A stretch of 64,000 nucleotides of DNA from Paracidovorax citrulli (GTDB lineage Bacteria; Pseudomonadota; Gammaproteobacteria; Burkholderiales; Burkholderiaceae_C). The notes below the pieces were generated by a model. That model was not told where the DNA came from, did no database searches, and was given only the letters and a program-made list of their open reading frames with translations. Where the stretch lies: NCBI RefSeq assembly GCF_900100305.1, contig NZ_FNEY01000004.1:162249-226248 (forward strand). The letters run 5' to 3'. Within the stretch, counting starts at the first letter, position 1. Each line of letters starts with the position of its first letter. The position numbers were made by a program, and so were the translations under genes. Shown one piece after another: positions 9,525 through 19,009 of this stretch.

Positions 9525-10019
9525 ATGCGATCGCCTCACTCGCCCGCGGCAGCCGACAATGGCGCCGCCACGTTCCAGAGCCCGCCGCTCGACACCCATG
9601 ACTTCATCCGTGCCGCTGCCCGTGCGCTGGGCATGGACAATGCCGGGATCGACCGTGCGGCGGAGGATGGCGGTTGCGCGATCGGTGACCTGCTGATCAC
9701 GGTGGCGCCGCTGTCCCCGCCTCCCGGCAGGCATGGCGCGATGCCGCAGTCCGAGGTGCAGATGATGCTCACCGTGGTCATGCGGCAGCGGTTCTCCGAG
9801 ATGCCGGCGCAGGATGCGTCCGCGCTGCTGTCCAACGCGCCCGGGTTGCTGGCGGAGTTCGATGCCGTGATCGGCTGCCTGCCGGAAGGCGAGGCGACCC
9901 TGCACCGCCGGGTGACCCTGCCCGCCGGGGATGCCGACGGGCAGGCGCTGGCCCTCGAAATGGTGGCCACCGCGCGCCTGGCCACCCTGGTCTTTTCCCC
10001 CGGCATCGCAGGAGGCTGA
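9525..10019 (+). CDS. CesT-like type III secretion chaperone (candidate)
   Basis: A small acidic protein (164 residues, about 18 Asp/Glu against 10 Arg and no Lys). A helical N-terminal half (DFIRAAARALGM) is followed by beta-type segments and a final helix (LALEMVATARLATLVF), the order expected of class I (CesT-like) type III chaperones. It has no signal peptide. I do not recognise a specific family, so the function is inferred from size, charge, predicted fold and context. It is the first gene after a perfect PIP box, and one base separates its stop from the next gene, whose ribosome-binding site AGGAGG overlaps its last codons. The start ATG at 9525 is preceded by AAGGA. Confidence 0.6.
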   Translation: MRSPHSPAAADNGAATFQSPPLDTHDFIRAAARALGMDNAGIDRAAEDGGCAIGDLLITVAPLSPPPGRHGAMPQSEVQMMLTVVMRQRFSEMPAQDASALLSNAPGLLAEFDAVIGCLPEGEATLHRRVTLPAGDADGQALALEMVATARLATLVFSPGIAGG

Positions 10020-10020
10020 C

Positions 10021-11229
10021 ATGACCGCCCCCATTTCGCGCAAAGGCCCCTCCCTCGGGCCGGATGCGGCGCGCGCCACAGAGACACTTCCTGGGCAAGC
10101 CCCGACCGGCCGCCCGTCTTCCGAAGGCCCCGCCGCTCCGGCCGGCCTGGCGCGGCGTGCGCTCCAGCCCCAGGGCGGCGTGGCCGGCAGGACCAGGACC
10201 GCGGCCCTGCCGCAGCACCCGGCAGTGGCGCGCCAGGCCGCTTCACCGGCCGGCTCGCCGGTGGCGGCGCAGCGCAAGGCTGCCGCCAGCGCCGCGGATG
10301 GCACCCTGCTGCTCGCTGCCCTGCAGCAGGACCTGTCGGTGCCAGGTCACCAGGAGGCCGCCCACGGGGTGGCGATCCTGCACGGACAGGCGGCACTCGC
10401 CGGCCTGGACAGGTCGCTGCCATCCGACCTCGCAGGGGCGCGCCGTGGCGCCGAGCAGGCCGCGCTGGCATTCGGCGCCCTGCACGGCGGAGACAGGATG
10501 CCGGACGCAGCCGTGGAGGCGTTGCTGGATGGCGCGGCCAGCCGCCGCGCCGAGGCCATGGTCGGCGCCATGGCGCCGCTTCCGCCGTTGCCGTTCGAGC
10601 CGATCGACGAACGTGCGATCGTGCCGGACGCCATGGTGCACGGGATGAACGCGCTGGAACCCGCCTCCGGGACGGCGCTGCGCGAGCGGGCCCGCTCCCT
10701 GCAGGAGGACATCACGACACCGGGCAGCGACGGCAATGTGCTGGCCGCGCAGATCGCCCTGGGGGCCGCGGGCCATGGCGGGCACGCGGAGGCCGGCCGC
10801 CACGTGGGCGCCGCGCTGGTGCTGCGCCTGCAGGCGTCCACCCTGGCGGTGCCGGACCTGGGCGTGCTGGGCGCGGCCGTCTCATCAGGGGCCGTCCGTG
10901 GGCAGGCCGCCCTGGCGAAGGTGATGGAAACCGCCGTGGCCGCGCCGCTCTTCATGGTGGAACCCGCGGCCGGGGATGCGGGCGCGCGCGCTCCCAGCCC
11001 CGTGCAGGGCCTGCAGGCGCGGCGTGCCGCGCAATCGGTGGGCCGCTCTTCCGCCACGATGGCGGAACTGGCCCGGTCCGTGTCGGCTCCCGGTTCGCTG
11101 CCGCAGGCCCGCGCCCTGGCGGAAGATGCGCCGGAGCGCGGGACCCTGCAGCGCAGTGGCCGCGCCGTCGGCCAGTCGATCGGTGCGTTCCAGGCCATCG
11201 CATCGCTGATGCGGCCCGTGGCCGGCTGA
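10021..11229 (+). CDS. candidate type III secreted effector
   Basis: A 402-residue protein with no recognisable enzymatic domain and no Sec signal. The first 90 residues are rich in Ser, Pro, Ala, Gly and Arg and depleted in bulky residues, typical of type III secretion signals. The rest is Ala/Leu-rich and probably mostly helical. It is coupled to the upstream chaperone-like gene (1-nt gap, AGGAGG at 10010-10015) and sits in a transcript predicted to start at a PIP box. The Ala bias may partly reflect base composition. Alternatives are a non-secreted coiled structural protein or a remnant. The effector call rests mainly on the regulatory and operon context. Confidence 0.6.
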   Translation: MTAPISRKGPSLGPDAARATETLPGQAPTGRPSSEGPAAPAGLARRALQPQGGVAGRTRTAALPQHPAVARQAASPAGSPVAAQRKAAASAADGTLLLAALQQDLSVPGHQEAAHGVAILHGQAALAGLDRSLPSDLAGARRGAEQAALAFGALHGGDRMPDAAVEALLDGAASRRAEAMVGAMAPLPPLPFEPIDERAIVPDAMVHGMNALEPASGTALRERARSLQEDITTPGSDGNVLAAQIALGAAGHGGHAEAGRHVGAALVLRLQASTLAVPDLGVLGAAVSSGAVRGQAALAKVMETAVAAPLFMVEPAAGDAGARAPSPVQGLQARRAAQSVGRSSATMAELARSVSAPGSLPQARALAEDAPERGTLQRSGRAVGQSIGAFQAIASLMRPVAG

Positions 11230-11291
11230 TCCCGGGGCCGGGGAGCCTCCGGGCGCTCGCGCGTGCGGGGCCGGCGGCGGAAAAGGCCAGG

Positions 11292-11651
11292 TCAGAGCTT
11301 TTCCTTGACGTAGGACGCGCGGTCCATGTCCACGATCTCGACGCTGAGCTGGACCATCACGCCGGCAGGCCTGGGCGTGTGTTCGCGCAGGACCGCGCCG
11401 ACGCGGCCGGCGAGGTCCTGCTTCGCCTCGGGCGTGCGGCCGGAGAGCAGGCGCAGTTGCGCATGCACGAAGGCGCGCCCGGCCGGCTGCGTGCCGATGG
11501 CGAACCGCCCGGCGGTGGCGAAGCGGCTCTTGAGGTCGGATTCGACCAGGATCTCGGGGCTGGAGGTGAGGGAGGCATTGACCGCCTCCAGCACTTGCGC
11601 TTCGGGGAAGGGGCGCAGGTTGTCGCTGTATTCGATGACGAGATGGGGCAT
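11292..11651 (-). CDS. 5-carboxymethyl-2-hydroxymuconate isomerase-like tautomerase
   Basis: 119 residues of the CHMI branch of the tautomerase superfamily, cytosolic trimers that use the N-terminal proline as base. The protein begins MPHLVIEYSDNL, so Pro becomes residue 1 after Met removal, as required. The C-terminal half contains the RPAGVMVQLSVEIVDMD segment typical of HpcD/HpaF. In homoprotocatechuate degradation this enzyme isomerises CHM to COHED. No other hpa genes are present, so here it may serve another pathway. It is convergent with the candidate effector (62 bp) and 38 bp downstream of queD. Confidence 0.85.
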   Translation of the reverse strand: MPHLVIEYSDNLRPFPEAQVLEAVNASLTSSPEILVESDLKSRFATAGRFAIGTQPAGRAFVHAQLRLLSGRTPEAKQDLAGRVGAVLREHTPRPAGVMVQLSVEIVDMDRASYVKEKL

Positions 11652-11689
11652 GGCGTCGCAGGGGCTTTGAAGGAAGGGGAAAGAAACGG

Positions 11690-12067
11690 TCAGCCGCGCG
11701 GGCGTGCCAGGTCGAGCACGCAGCCGTCGCCGATGGCCTCGCGCCAGACGCGCACCCGGCTGGGGGCCGGATCGAGGTCGCCGAGCGCGTCGGCGATGAA
11801 CACGCAGAGATTCTCCAGCGTGGCGGGGCCCAGGCCCGGTACTTCGTCGAGGAGATGGTGGTCCAGCCGTTCTCGCAGCTGGGCGCAGCGCGCGCGCAGG
11901 TGGCCCAGGTCGATCACCATGCCCGTGGCGGGGTGGCGCGGGCCGGTGACGGAAATCTCCGCGTGGTAGGTGTGGCCGTGGATGCGGCGGCTGCCTTCGG
12001 CTTCGATTTCGCGCTGCAGCGTGTGCGCGGCATCGAAGAAGAAGCGTTGGTGGACGGTGAACAGCAT
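11690..12067 (-). CDS. queD: 6-carboxytetrahydropterin synthase-like protein (QueD/PTPS family), catalytic Cys replaced
   Basis: 125 residues of the PTPS/QueD fold. QueD makes 6-carboxytetrahydropterin from dihydroneopterin triphosphate in queuosine synthesis. The zinc ligands are present: His15 (DAAH) and His30/His32 (HGH). The catalytic Cys of E. coli QueD lies four residues before that His (C-X3-HGH), and here the position is Ser26 (SRRIHGH). The LDHHLLDEVPGL segment with the second catalytic His is intact. It lies 36 bp downstream of queE, so queuosine function is likely, but the Ser substitution leaves open an altered mechanism or substrate. Confidence 0.85.
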   Translation of the reverse strand: MLFTVHQRFFFDAAHTLQREIEAEGSRRIHGHTYHAEISVTGPRHPATGMVIDLGHLRARCAQLRERLDHHLLDEVPGLGPATLENLCVFIADALGDLDPAPSRVRVWREAIGDGCVLDLARPRG

Positions 12068-12103
12068 GGTCGGGAGACGAAAGCGGAAAAACGGGGCGCC
12101 GCT

Positions 12104-12742
12104 TCAGCGGATGCCCGTGAGTTTGTGGGTCTGCAGGCTCAGGCGCCAGGCGGGCCGCTCCATGCAGGCGGCGATGCACAGGCCGGTGTTCGCGGCCTGG
12201 TCGGGCCCGTCCATGGGCTGCAGGAAGCGGTGTTCGAAGCGGGTCGCGCTTTCGAGTTCCGCGAGGTCGAAGCCGGGCTGCGGCCAGACCAGCTTGAGTT
12301 CCTGGCCGGCGCGCTGCACCCAGGGCGCGCCCGCCTTGGGACTCACGCAGAGCCAGTCGATGCCGGGCGGGGCGGCGACGGTGCCGTTGCTTTCCACCGC
12401 GATGCGCATGCCCCGGGCGTGCAGCGCGTCGATGAGCGGGGTGTCGAGCTGCAGCAGCGGCTCGCCGCCGGTCAGCACCACCAGCCGGTGATCGGCGTCG
12501 TGCGCCGGCCATTGCGCGGCGATCACGTCGGCGAGCGCCTCGGCCTGCGCGTACTTGCCGCCCAGCGTGCCATCGGTGCCGACGAAATCGGTATCGCAGA
12601 AGCGGCAGACGGCGCTGCTCCTGTCTTCTTCGCGGCCGCTCCAGAGGTTGCAGCCGGCGAAGCGGCAGAACACGGCGGGCATGCCGGCCTGGCCGCCTTC
12701 GCCCTGCAGGGTGTAGAAGATTTCCTTGACGCTGTAGGTCAT
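12104..12742 (-). CDS. queE: 7-carboxy-7-deazaguanine synthase
   Basis: Radical SAM enzyme that contracts 6-carboxytetrahydropterin to the 7-deazaguanine core of queuosine. 212 residues. The [4Fe-4S] motif is the QueE-specific long spacing C-X14-C-X2-C at Cys31, Cys46 and Cys49 rather than the common CX3CX2C. YTLQGEGG at 10-17 and LTGGEPLLQ in the centre bind substrate and SAM. The start ATG at 12742 overlaps the bioF stop (ATGA), so it is coupled to the biotin genes upstream. Confidence 0.95.
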   Translation of the reverse strand: MTYSVKEIFYTLQGEGGQAGMPAVFCRFAGCNLWSGREEDRSSAVCRFCDTDFVGTDGTLGGKYAQAEALADVIAAQWPAHDADHRLVVLTGGEPLLQLDTPLIDALHARGMRIAVESNGTVAAPPGIDWLCVSPKAGAPWVQRAGQELKLVWPQPGFDLAELESATRFEHRFLQPMDGPDQAANTGLCIAACMERPAWRLSLQTHKLTGIR

Positions 12743-13977
12743 GCGGCGGCCTCCTGGGGCAGTGCGGATCGGGCGGCGGGGGCGATGTCGGCCAGCGCAT
12801 CCACGAGCCGGGCCACGTCCGCCTCGGTGTGGGCCGCCGAGAGGGCGATGCGCAGCCGCGCCGTGCCCTCCGGCACCGTCGGCGGGCGGATCGCGGGCAC
12901 CCACAGGCCCCGCGCGCGCAGCGCTTCCATGGCGGCCAGCGCCTCGTCGTTGGCGCCGATCACGAGCGCCTGGACGGCGGTGCGCGACGTGCCCAGTTCC
13001 CAGTGCGTGCCCTGCAGCACGGGAACGAGGCCCGCGCGCAGTTGCGCGATGCGGGCATCGAGGTGGGCGCGCAGCGCGTCCCCGCGCTCGATGAGGCCGA
13101 GGCTGGCCTGGAGCGTGCGCGCCAGCAGCGCGGGCGCGGCGGTGGCGAAGATGTAGCTGCGCGTTTTCTGCAGCAGCCATTCGATGAGGACTTCGCTGCC
13201 GGCGACGAAGGCCCCGGCGGCGCCTGCCGCCTTGCCCAGCGTGGCCATGTAGAGCACGCGCTGCGACGCCCGCTGCCCGGTCAGGCCCGCCTCGGCGAGG
13301 GCGCCGCGGCCCTGCGGGCCGAGCACGCCGAAGCCGTGGGCATCGTCGAGCAGCAGCAGCGCGTCGTGGCGCTCGCAGAGCGCATGCAGCGTGCGGATGT
13401 CGGCCACGTCGCCGTCCATGCTGAAGACCGCATCGCTGACCACGAGCTTGCGCCGCGCGGGACTGGCAGCGAGCAGGGCTTCGAGCGCGGCGAGGTCGCC
13501 GTGGGGGTAGCGGTGGATGGTGGCGCGCGAAAGGCGTGCCCCGTCGATCAGGCAGGCATGGTTGAGCGCATCCGAAAACAGCGCGTCGCCCGCGCCCACC
13601 AGCGCCGGCACGATGCCGGTGTTGGTCGCGTAGCCGGCATAGAAGTAGAGCGCCCGGGGCAACTGCACGAAGCGCGCGAGGTCGGCCTCCAGCGCGGCAT
13701 TGGCCTGGCTGTGGCCGCTCACCAGCGGCGAGCCGCCCGATCCCACGCCGAATTCGCGCGCGCCCGCACAGGCGGCATCGGCGAGCGCGGGATGTCCGGC
13801 CAGCCCCAGGTAGTCGTTGCTGCAGAAGGCCAGCATGGGCTGCCCGTCCACGTCCAGGTGCGCGCCCTGCAGCGGCCGCACCGTGCGCCGGCGGCGGCGC
13901 AGGTGGACGGCGTCGAGTTCCGCCAGGCGGGCGGGCAGTTCGTCGAGCCAGGAGGGAGCGAAGGGAAAGGTCGTCAT
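12739..13977 (-). CDS. bioF: 8-amino-7-oxononanoate synthase
   Basis: PLP enzyme that condenses pimeloyl-ACP/CoA with alanine in biotin synthesis. 412 residues, fold type I. The PLP lysine lies in [14 protein letters not shown], the [12 protein letters not shown] segment holds the conserved Asp and His, and CSNDYLGL marks the family N-terminus. The stop overlaps the queE start and the start overlaps the bioD stop, giving a tight bioA-bioD-bioF-queE-queD run. Confidence 0.97.
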   Translation of the reverse strand: MTTFPFAPSWLDELPARLAELDAVHLRRRRRTVRPLQGAHLDVDGQPMLAFCSNDYLGLAGHPALADAACAGAREFGVGSGGSPLVSGHSQANAALEADLARFVQLPRALYFYAGYATNTGIVPALVGAGDALFSDALNHACLIDGARLSRATIHRYPHGDLAALEALLAASPARRKLVVSDAVFSMDGDVADIRTLHALCERHDALLLLDDAHGFGVLGPQGRGALAEAGLTGQRASQRVLYMATLGKAAGAAGAFVAGSEVLIEWLLQKTRSYIFATAAPALLARTLQASLGLIERGDALRAHLDARIAQLRAGLVPVLQGTHWELGTSRTAVQALVIGANDEALAAMEALRARGLWVPAIRPPTVPEGTARLRIALSAAHTEADVARLVDALADIAPAARSALPQEAAA

Positions 13978-14663
13978 GCGGAGGGCGTGGTCCAGGAGTC
14001 GGGCAGCGCGAACGGCGTGGCGCGCGGGTCGGGCTGCCGCTGGTGCGGGATGTCTGCGAGCAGGGGCGCCCGCAGGCGCTGGCGCAGCCAGGCGATATTG
14101 TCCTCCGCGGCCAGCATGGAGGGGTCGATGCGGCTGGCGATCCAGCCGGCGAGCGGCAATCCGCGCGCGCGGATGGCATCGGCCGTGAGCGCCGCGTGGC
14201 TGAGGCACCCCAGGCGCAGGCCCACGACGAGCACCACGGGCAGGCCGAGCGCCTGGGCCAGGTCGGCACCGGTTTCCGTGTCCGAGAGCGGCACGTGGAA
14301 GCCGCCGGCCCCTTCCACCACGACGGCATCGGCCTGCGCGGCGAGCGCTCTGAAGGCCTGCACGATGGCGGCGATGTCGATGCGCGTGCCCGCACGCCGC
14401 GCGGCGATGTGCGGCGAGAGCGGGTCGGGCAGCAGCACGGGATTGTCCAGCGCGGGCGCCACCTGGATCGTGGAGGCGGCGCGCAGGGCCAGCACATCCT
14501 CGTTGGCGAGCGCGCCGCCGGGGCCGATGGGTTCCGCGCCTGCGGCGACGGCCTTCATGCCGACCACGCGCGCATGGTGCCGCGCGAGCGCGTGCAGCAG
14601 GCCGGCGCTGGCGAGGGTCTTGCCCACGCCGGTGTCGGTGCCGGTGACGAAGCAGCCGGTCAT
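13974..14663 (-). CDS. bioD: ATP-dependent dethiobiotin synthetase
   Basis: Carboxylates and cyclises 7,8-diaminopelargonate to dethiobiotin. 229 residues. The P-loop GTDTGVGKT is at 8-16 and the [13 protein letters not shown] segment supplies the second nucleotide/Mg motif. Start at 14663 overlaps the bioA stop and its stop overlaps bioF (ATGA at both joints). bioB (biotin synthase) is not in the window. Confidence 0.97.
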   Translation of the reverse strand: MTGCFVTGTDTGVGKTLASAGLLHALARHHARVVGMKAVAAGAEPIGPGGALANEDVLALRAASTIQVAPALDNPVLLPDPLSPHIAARRAGTRIDIAAIVQAFRALAAQADAVVVEGAGGFHVPLSDTETGADLAQALGLPVVLVVGLRLGCLSHAALTADAIRARGLPLAGWIASRIDPSMLAAEDNIAWLRQRLRAPLLADIPHQRQPDPRATPFALPDSWTTPSA

Positions 14664-16027
14664 GGCAGGCTCCCTTCGGTGGCCGCGGCCGTGCCGGGCG
14701 CGCCGTCCTCTTCGGCGAGCGTGGCGTCCAGCGCCGCGAGCGCCTGCCGGCCCAGGTGCGCGATGGCGTCGTCGTCCAGCACGTAGGGCGGCAGGGCGTA
14801 GAGGGTGCGGCCGATGGGCCGCAGCAGCAGGCCGCGCGCCATCGCGTGGCGGTGGTAGCGGCGCGCGAAGTCGGGCGCCGTGCCTTCCACGTCCCAGGCC
14901 CAGAGCATGCCGAGGTGGCGCGCGTGCCGCACGCGCGGGTGCGCCGAAAGCGGTGCGAAGGCCGCGTGGAACAGCGGCGCGCGCCGTGCGTTGCGCGCGA
15001 GTGCATCGGTCTGCGCGAACAGCTCGAGCGTGGCCAGCGCCGCGCGGCAGGCGAGCGGGTTGCCGGTGTAGGAGTGCGAATGCAGGAAGCCGCGCGCCAC
15101 GTCGTCGTCGTAGAACGCGGCATACACCGCATCGGTGGTGAGCACGGCCGACAGCGGCAGGGTGCCGCCCGTCAGGCCCTTGGAGAGGCAGATGAAGTCC
15201 GGACGGATGCCCGCCTGCTGGTGCGCGAACATCGTGCCGGTGCGGCCGAAGCCGGTGGCGATCTCGTCCACGACGAGGTGCACGCCGTAGCGGTCGCACA
15301 GCGTGCGGGCCTGCCGCAGGTATTCGGCATCGTGCATCGCCATGCCGGCGGCGCACTGCACCAGCGGCTCCACGATGAGCGCGGCGGTGGTGGCGTGGTG
15401 TTCCTCCAGCCAGGCCTGCAGCGCGGCGGCGGCGCGGCGCGCCACGGCGGCGGCGTCCTCTCCGTCCACGGCGCCGCGCGCGTCGGGGCTGGGCACGGTG
15501 GCGCCCAGGCGCACGAGGGGCGCGTAGGCTTCGCGGAACAGGCCGATGTCGGTCACGGCGAGCGCGCCCACGGTCTCCCCGTGGTAGCCGCCTGCCAGGC
15601 CGATGAACCGGCATTTCCCGGGCCGGCCGTGGTTGCGCCAGAAATGCGCGCTCATCTTGAGCGCGATCTCCGTGGCGGCCGAGCCGTCGCTGCCGTAGAA
15701 CGCATGTCCGAGCCCGGTGAGCGCGGAGAGGCGCTCGGAGAGCTCCACCACCGGCGCGTGCGTGAAGCCCGCGAGCATCACGTGGTCCAGCCGCGCCAGC
15801 TGGTCGGCGATGGCTTCGCGGATGTGCGGATGGCCGTGGCCGAAAAGGTTGACCCACCACGAACTGATGCCGTCCAGGTAGCGGCGGCCGTCGTCCCCCT
15901 CCAGCCAGGGGCCGGCCGCGCGGGCGATGGCCACGGGTGGATCGGCCTCGTGGCGCTTCATCTGGGTGCAGGGATGCCACACGCTGGCGATGCTGCGGGC
16001 GGCGAAGGAAGTGTCGTCTCGGACCAT
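14660..16027 (-). CDS. bioA: adenosylmethionine-8-amino-7-oxononanoate aminotransferase
   Basis: Class III PLP aminotransferase that uses SAM as amino donor to convert KAPA to DAPA in biotin synthesis. 455 residues. It begins with the BioA-type VWHPCTQMK segment. [16 protein letters not shown] and [12 protein letters not shown] follow, and the PLP lysine is in [14 protein letters not shown]. First gene of the bio run; its start lies 36 bp after the nadB stop on the same strand, so nadB-bioADF-queED may be one transcript. Confidence 0.97.
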   Translation of the reverse strand: MVRDDTSFAARSIASVWHPCTQMKRHEADPPVAIARAAGPWLEGDDGRRYLDGISSWWVNLFGHGHPHIREAIADQLARLDHVMLAGFTHAPVVELSERLSALTGLGHAFYGSDGSAATEIALKMSAHFWRNHGRPGKCRFIGLAGGYHGETVGALAVTDIGLFREAYAPLVRLGATVPSPDARGAVDGEDAAAVARRAAAALQAWLEEHHATTAALIVEPLVQCAAGMAMHDAEYLRQARTLCDRYGVHLVVDEIATGFGRTGTMFAHQQAGIRPDFICLSKGLTGGTLPLSAVLTTDAVYAAFYDDDVARGFLHSHSYTGNPLACRAALATLELFAQTDALARNARRAPLFHAAFAPLSAHPRVRHARHLGMLWAWDVEGTAPDFARRYHRHAMARGLLLRPIGRTLYALPPYVLDDDAIAHLGRQALAALDATLAEEDGAPGTAAATEGSLP

Positions 16028-16063
16028 GCGTCTGCAGGAAAGAAAAAAAAGGGCCGGCGCCGG

Positions 16064-17653
16064 TCAGCGGACCGGCGGCACGAGGAGGGTGGGCGCCGCG
16101 GGCGCGGCCATGGCGGGCCAGTCGCGGCTGTAGTGCAGGCCGCGGCTTTCGCGCCGCTGCTGGGCCGAGCGCACGATGAGCTCGGCCACCTGCACGAGGT
16201 TGCGCAGCTCCAGCAGGTCGCGGCAGACATGGAAGTTCGCGTAGAACTCGGCGATCTCCGCCTGCAGCAGCGCGATGCGATGCGCTGCGCGCTCCAGGCG
16301 CTTGTCGGTGCGCACGATGCCCACGTAGTCCCACATGAAGCGGCGCAGCTCGTCCCAGTTGTGCGAGATGACCACGCGCTCGTCGGCATCGGTCACGCGG
16401 CTGTCGTCCCAGGCGGGCAGGGCCGGTGGCGCGCTGGCGGCAGGCGGCGCGGCGAGGATGGCGCCGGCGGCGGCGCGCGCGAACACCATGCACTCCACCA
16501 GCGAGTTGCTCGCCAGGCGGTTGGCGCCGTGCAGGCCGGTGCAGGCGGTCTCGCCGATGGCGTGCAGGCCCGCGAGGTCGGTGCGCCCCGCGAGGTCGGT
16601 GAGCACGCCGCCGCAGGTGTAGTGGGCGGCGGGCACCACGGGAATGGGCTGGCGGGTGATGTCGATGCCCAGTTCCGCGCAGCGCGCGAGGATGGTCGGG
16701 AAGTGCGCTTGCAGGAATTCCGGGCTCTGGTGCGAGATGTCCAGGTGCACGCAGTCGAGCCCGTGGGTCTTCATCTCGAAGTCGATGGCCCGCGCGACCA
16801 CGTCGCGCGGGGCGAGTTCGGCGCGCTCGTCGTGCGCCGGCATGAAGCGCGTGCCATCGGGCCGCAGCAGGCGCCCGCCCTCGCCGCGCACCGCTTCGCT
16901 GATCAGGAACGACTTGGCCTGGGGGTGGTAGAGGCAGGTGGGGTGGAACTGGATGAATTCCATGTTCTGCACCCGGCAGCCCGCGCGCCATGCGGCGGCG
17001 ATGCCGTCGCCCGTGGCCGTGTCCGGGTTGCTGGTGTAGAGGTACACCTTGCCCGCGCCCCCCGTCGCCAGCACGGTGTGCGGTGCGCGGAAGGTGTGCA
17101 CGGTGTCGGTGGCCTCGTCGAGCGCGTAGAGGCCCAGGCAGCGCTGCGGGCCGGGCAGGCCGAGCTTGCGGGCGGTGATGAGGTCCACCAGCGTGTGCTC
17201 TTCCAGCAGGGTGATGCCGGGCGTCGCGCGCACTGTGTCCAGCAGGGTGCGCTGCACGGCCGCGCCGGTGGCATCGGTGGCATGCACGATGCGCCGGGCG
17301 CCGTGGCCGCCTTCGCGCGTGAGGTGCAGCCGGCCCGGCGCTTCCTCCGAGAACGGCACGCCCAGGGTCTGCAGCCACCGGATGGCCTGCGGCGCGCCCT
17401 CGACGACGGCGCGCGTGGCGGCGAGGTCGCACAGCCCCGCGCCCGCCACGAGCGTGTCCTGCACGTGGGCATCGAACGTGTCGCCGTCGGCCAGCACGGC
17501 GGCGATGCCGCCCTGGGCCCAGCCGCTGGCGCCGTCGCCCAGCCCCCGCTTGGTGAGCACGGCCACGCGGTGCGTGGGAGCGAGGTGCAGCGCGGTGGAC
17601 AGGCCCGCGAGGCCGCTGCCGATGATGAGTACGTCGTAATCGAAGGAGGCCAT
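16064..17653 (-). CDS. nadB: L-aspartate oxidase
   Basis: FAD flavoprotein that oxidises L-aspartate to iminoaspartate, the substrate of NadA. 529 residues. The dinucleotide loop GSGLAGLS is near residue 12, followed by the FAD/succinate-type TKRGLGDGASGWAQGGIAA segment. The HPTCLYHP and SEAVRGEGGRLL motifs and the C-terminal helical domain typical of NadB, rather than succinate dehydrogenase, are present. It is placed away from nadC-nadA and is the head of the minus-strand biotin/queuosine block. Confidence 0.97.
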   Translation of the reverse strand: MASFDYDVLIIGSGLAGLSTALHLAPTHRVAVLTKRGLGDGASGWAQGGIAAVLADGDTFDAHVQDTLVAGAGLCDLAATRAVVEGAPQAIRWLQTLGVPFSEEAPGRLHLTREGGHGARRIVHATDATGAAVQRTLLDTVRATPGITLLEEHTLVDLITARKLGLPGPQRCLGLYALDEATDTVHTFRAPHTVLATGGAGKVYLYTSNPDTATGDGIAAAWRAGCRVQNMEFIQFHPTCLYHPQAKSFLISEAVRGEGGRLLRPDGTRFMPAHDERAELAPRDVVARAIDFEMKTHGLDCVHLDISHQSPEFLQAHFPTILARCAELGIDITRQPIPVVPAAHYTCGGVLTDLAGRTDLAGLHAIGETACTGLHGANRLASNSLVECMVFARAAAGAILAAPPAASAPPALPAWDDSRVTDADERVVISHNWDELRRFMWDYVGIVRTDKRLERAAHRIALLQAEIAEFYANFHVCRDLLELRNLVQVAELIVRSAQQRRESRGLHYSRDWPAMAAPAAPTLLVPPVR

Positions 17654-17723
17654 GCGGTTCGGAAGGGGAGAGAGAAGTCGGAAGGGGCCGCTGTCCGCCG
17701 GAGGGCGGTGCCGCGGCGGCGGT

Positions 17724-18575
17724 TCACACCGGGGTGTAGGCCAGGCGCACGTAGATGGGCGCGAAGGCTTCCGCCTGGGTGATCTCGATCAGCGTTTCCT
17801 TGCCCAACTCCAGCAGGGCGATGAAGGTCACCACGAGCACCGTGGAGCCTTTGGAGGGGTCGAACAGTTCCTCGAACTCGACGAAGCGCCGGCCCTGCAG
17901 CGTCTTGAGCACGGCGCTCATGTACTCGCGCACGCTCAGCTCTTCGCGGGTGATGCGGTGGTGCTGCACAAGTTTCGCGCGCTTGAGGATGTCGCGCCAG
18001 GCTTCCTGCAGGTCGGCCACGTGGACATCGGGAAACCGCTGCACCAGGCTCTGCTCGATGTGGACCTGCGCGCGCAGGAAGTCACGGCCGTACTGCGGAG
18101 CCCTGCCCAGGTTGGCCGCCGCGAGCTTGATCTGCTCGTATTCCAGCAGCCGGCGCACCAGCTCGGCGCGCGGGTCTTCCGGCTCCTGGGCGCCTTCCTG
18201 CTTCTTGGGCGGCAGCAGCATGCGCGACTTGATCTCGATGAGCATCGCCGCCATCAGCAGGTATTCGGCCGCCAGTTCCAGGTTGCGGCTGCGGATCTCG
18301 TCCACGTAGCCCAGGTACTGCCGCGTGACATCCAGCATCGGGATGTCGAGGATGTTGAAATTCTGCTTGCGGATGAGGTAGAGCAGCAGGTCCAGGGGGC
18401 CCTCGAAGGCCTCCAGGAACACTTCCAGCGCGTCGGGCGGGATGTAGAGGTCCTGCGGCAGGGCGAACAGGGGCTCTCCGTAGAGCCGCGCCACGGCGTC
18501 GCCCGCCGCGCTGTCGGCGGCATCCTGCGCGGCATCACCGGCGTGCGGCGGGGAATCCACGGCGTCGGCGCTCAT
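17724..18575 (-). CDS. scpA: segregation and condensation protein A
   Basis: Kleisin subunit that bridges SMC heads in chromosome condensation. 283 residues. The N-terminal kleisin segment FEGPLDLLLYLIRKQNFNI is followed by DIPMLDVTRQYLGYVD and the LEYEQIKLAA region, and a C-terminal winged-helix part contains the VTFIALLELGKET motif. The first 35 residues are an Ala/Asp-rich extension. scpB and smc are not in the window. It lies 74 bp downstream of the DUF3460 gene on the same strand. Confidence 0.96.
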   Translation of the reverse strand: MSADAVDSPPHAGDAAQDAADSAAGDAVARLYGEPLFALPQDLYIPPDALEVFLEAFEGPLDLLLYLIRKQNFNILDIPMLDVTRQYLGYVDEIRSRNLELAAEYLLMAAMLIEIKSRMLLPPKKQEGAQEPEDPRAELVRRLLEYEQIKLAAANLGRAPQYGRDFLRAQVHIEQSLVQRFPDVHVADLQEAWRDILKRAKLVQHHRITREELSVREYMSAVLKTLQGRRFVEFEELFDPSKGSTVLVVTFIALLELGKETLIEITQAEAFAPIYVRLAYTPV

Positions 18576-18649
18576 GCGCTGCCTTCATCCGGATGGTGCG
18601 GGCCGCCCGCGGAGCACCGGCGTGCCTGCCGTTCCATGGGCCGGGGCGG

Positions 18650-18853
18650 TCAGGCCTGGGTCTGGTACACGTAGGGCTTCTGGGCCACGCGGGCCTCGCC
18701 GTATTCCTCCCAGATGTCGCGGTCCACCTGCTTGTCCCACAGCAGGGCGCGGCCCGCCACCTGCTGGGCGTCGAGTTCGGGCCGTTCGGACTTGAGCTTC
18801 TGGATGAACTGGGTGGCGTCGGACTGGTAGTCGGGGCGGCGGAAGAAGGACAT
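18650..18853 (-). CDS. DUF3460 family small protein
   Basis: A 67-residue soluble protein starting MSFFRRPDYQSDATQFI, matching the DUF3460 family that is largely confined to betaproteobacteria and often found beside scpA or panC. It is rich in charged and aromatic residues, with a central helix (PELDAQQVAGRALLWDK). It has no signal or metal motif. Function unknown. Confidence 0.85.
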   Translation of the reverse strand: MSFFRRPDYQSDATQFIQKLKSERPELDAQQVAGRALLWDKQVDRDIWEEYGEARVAQKPYVYQTQA

Positions 18854-19009
18854 GGCAGGCGAATCGGAGTCTTTGTAACAACCGGAGATTTTACCGGTGG
18901 CCGGCCACGGCTACAGTTCCGGCTGCCGTTCCCTCTGCCGCTCCGGTTCCCGGGGCCGAAATTCCATCTGCATTGCGCGCCTGCCGCGCGCTTTCCTGTT
19001 CCCCCATCG

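Noticed and set aside
9335..9601. 88-codon frame overlapping the PIP-box leader
   Set aside because: Arg/Cys-rich, no ribosome-binding site, crosses the chaperone start in another frame.
14756..17782. About 1000-codon plus-strand frame opposite bioA and nadB
   Set aside because: Low-complexity, no domain; both opposite-strand genes are complete and well conserved.
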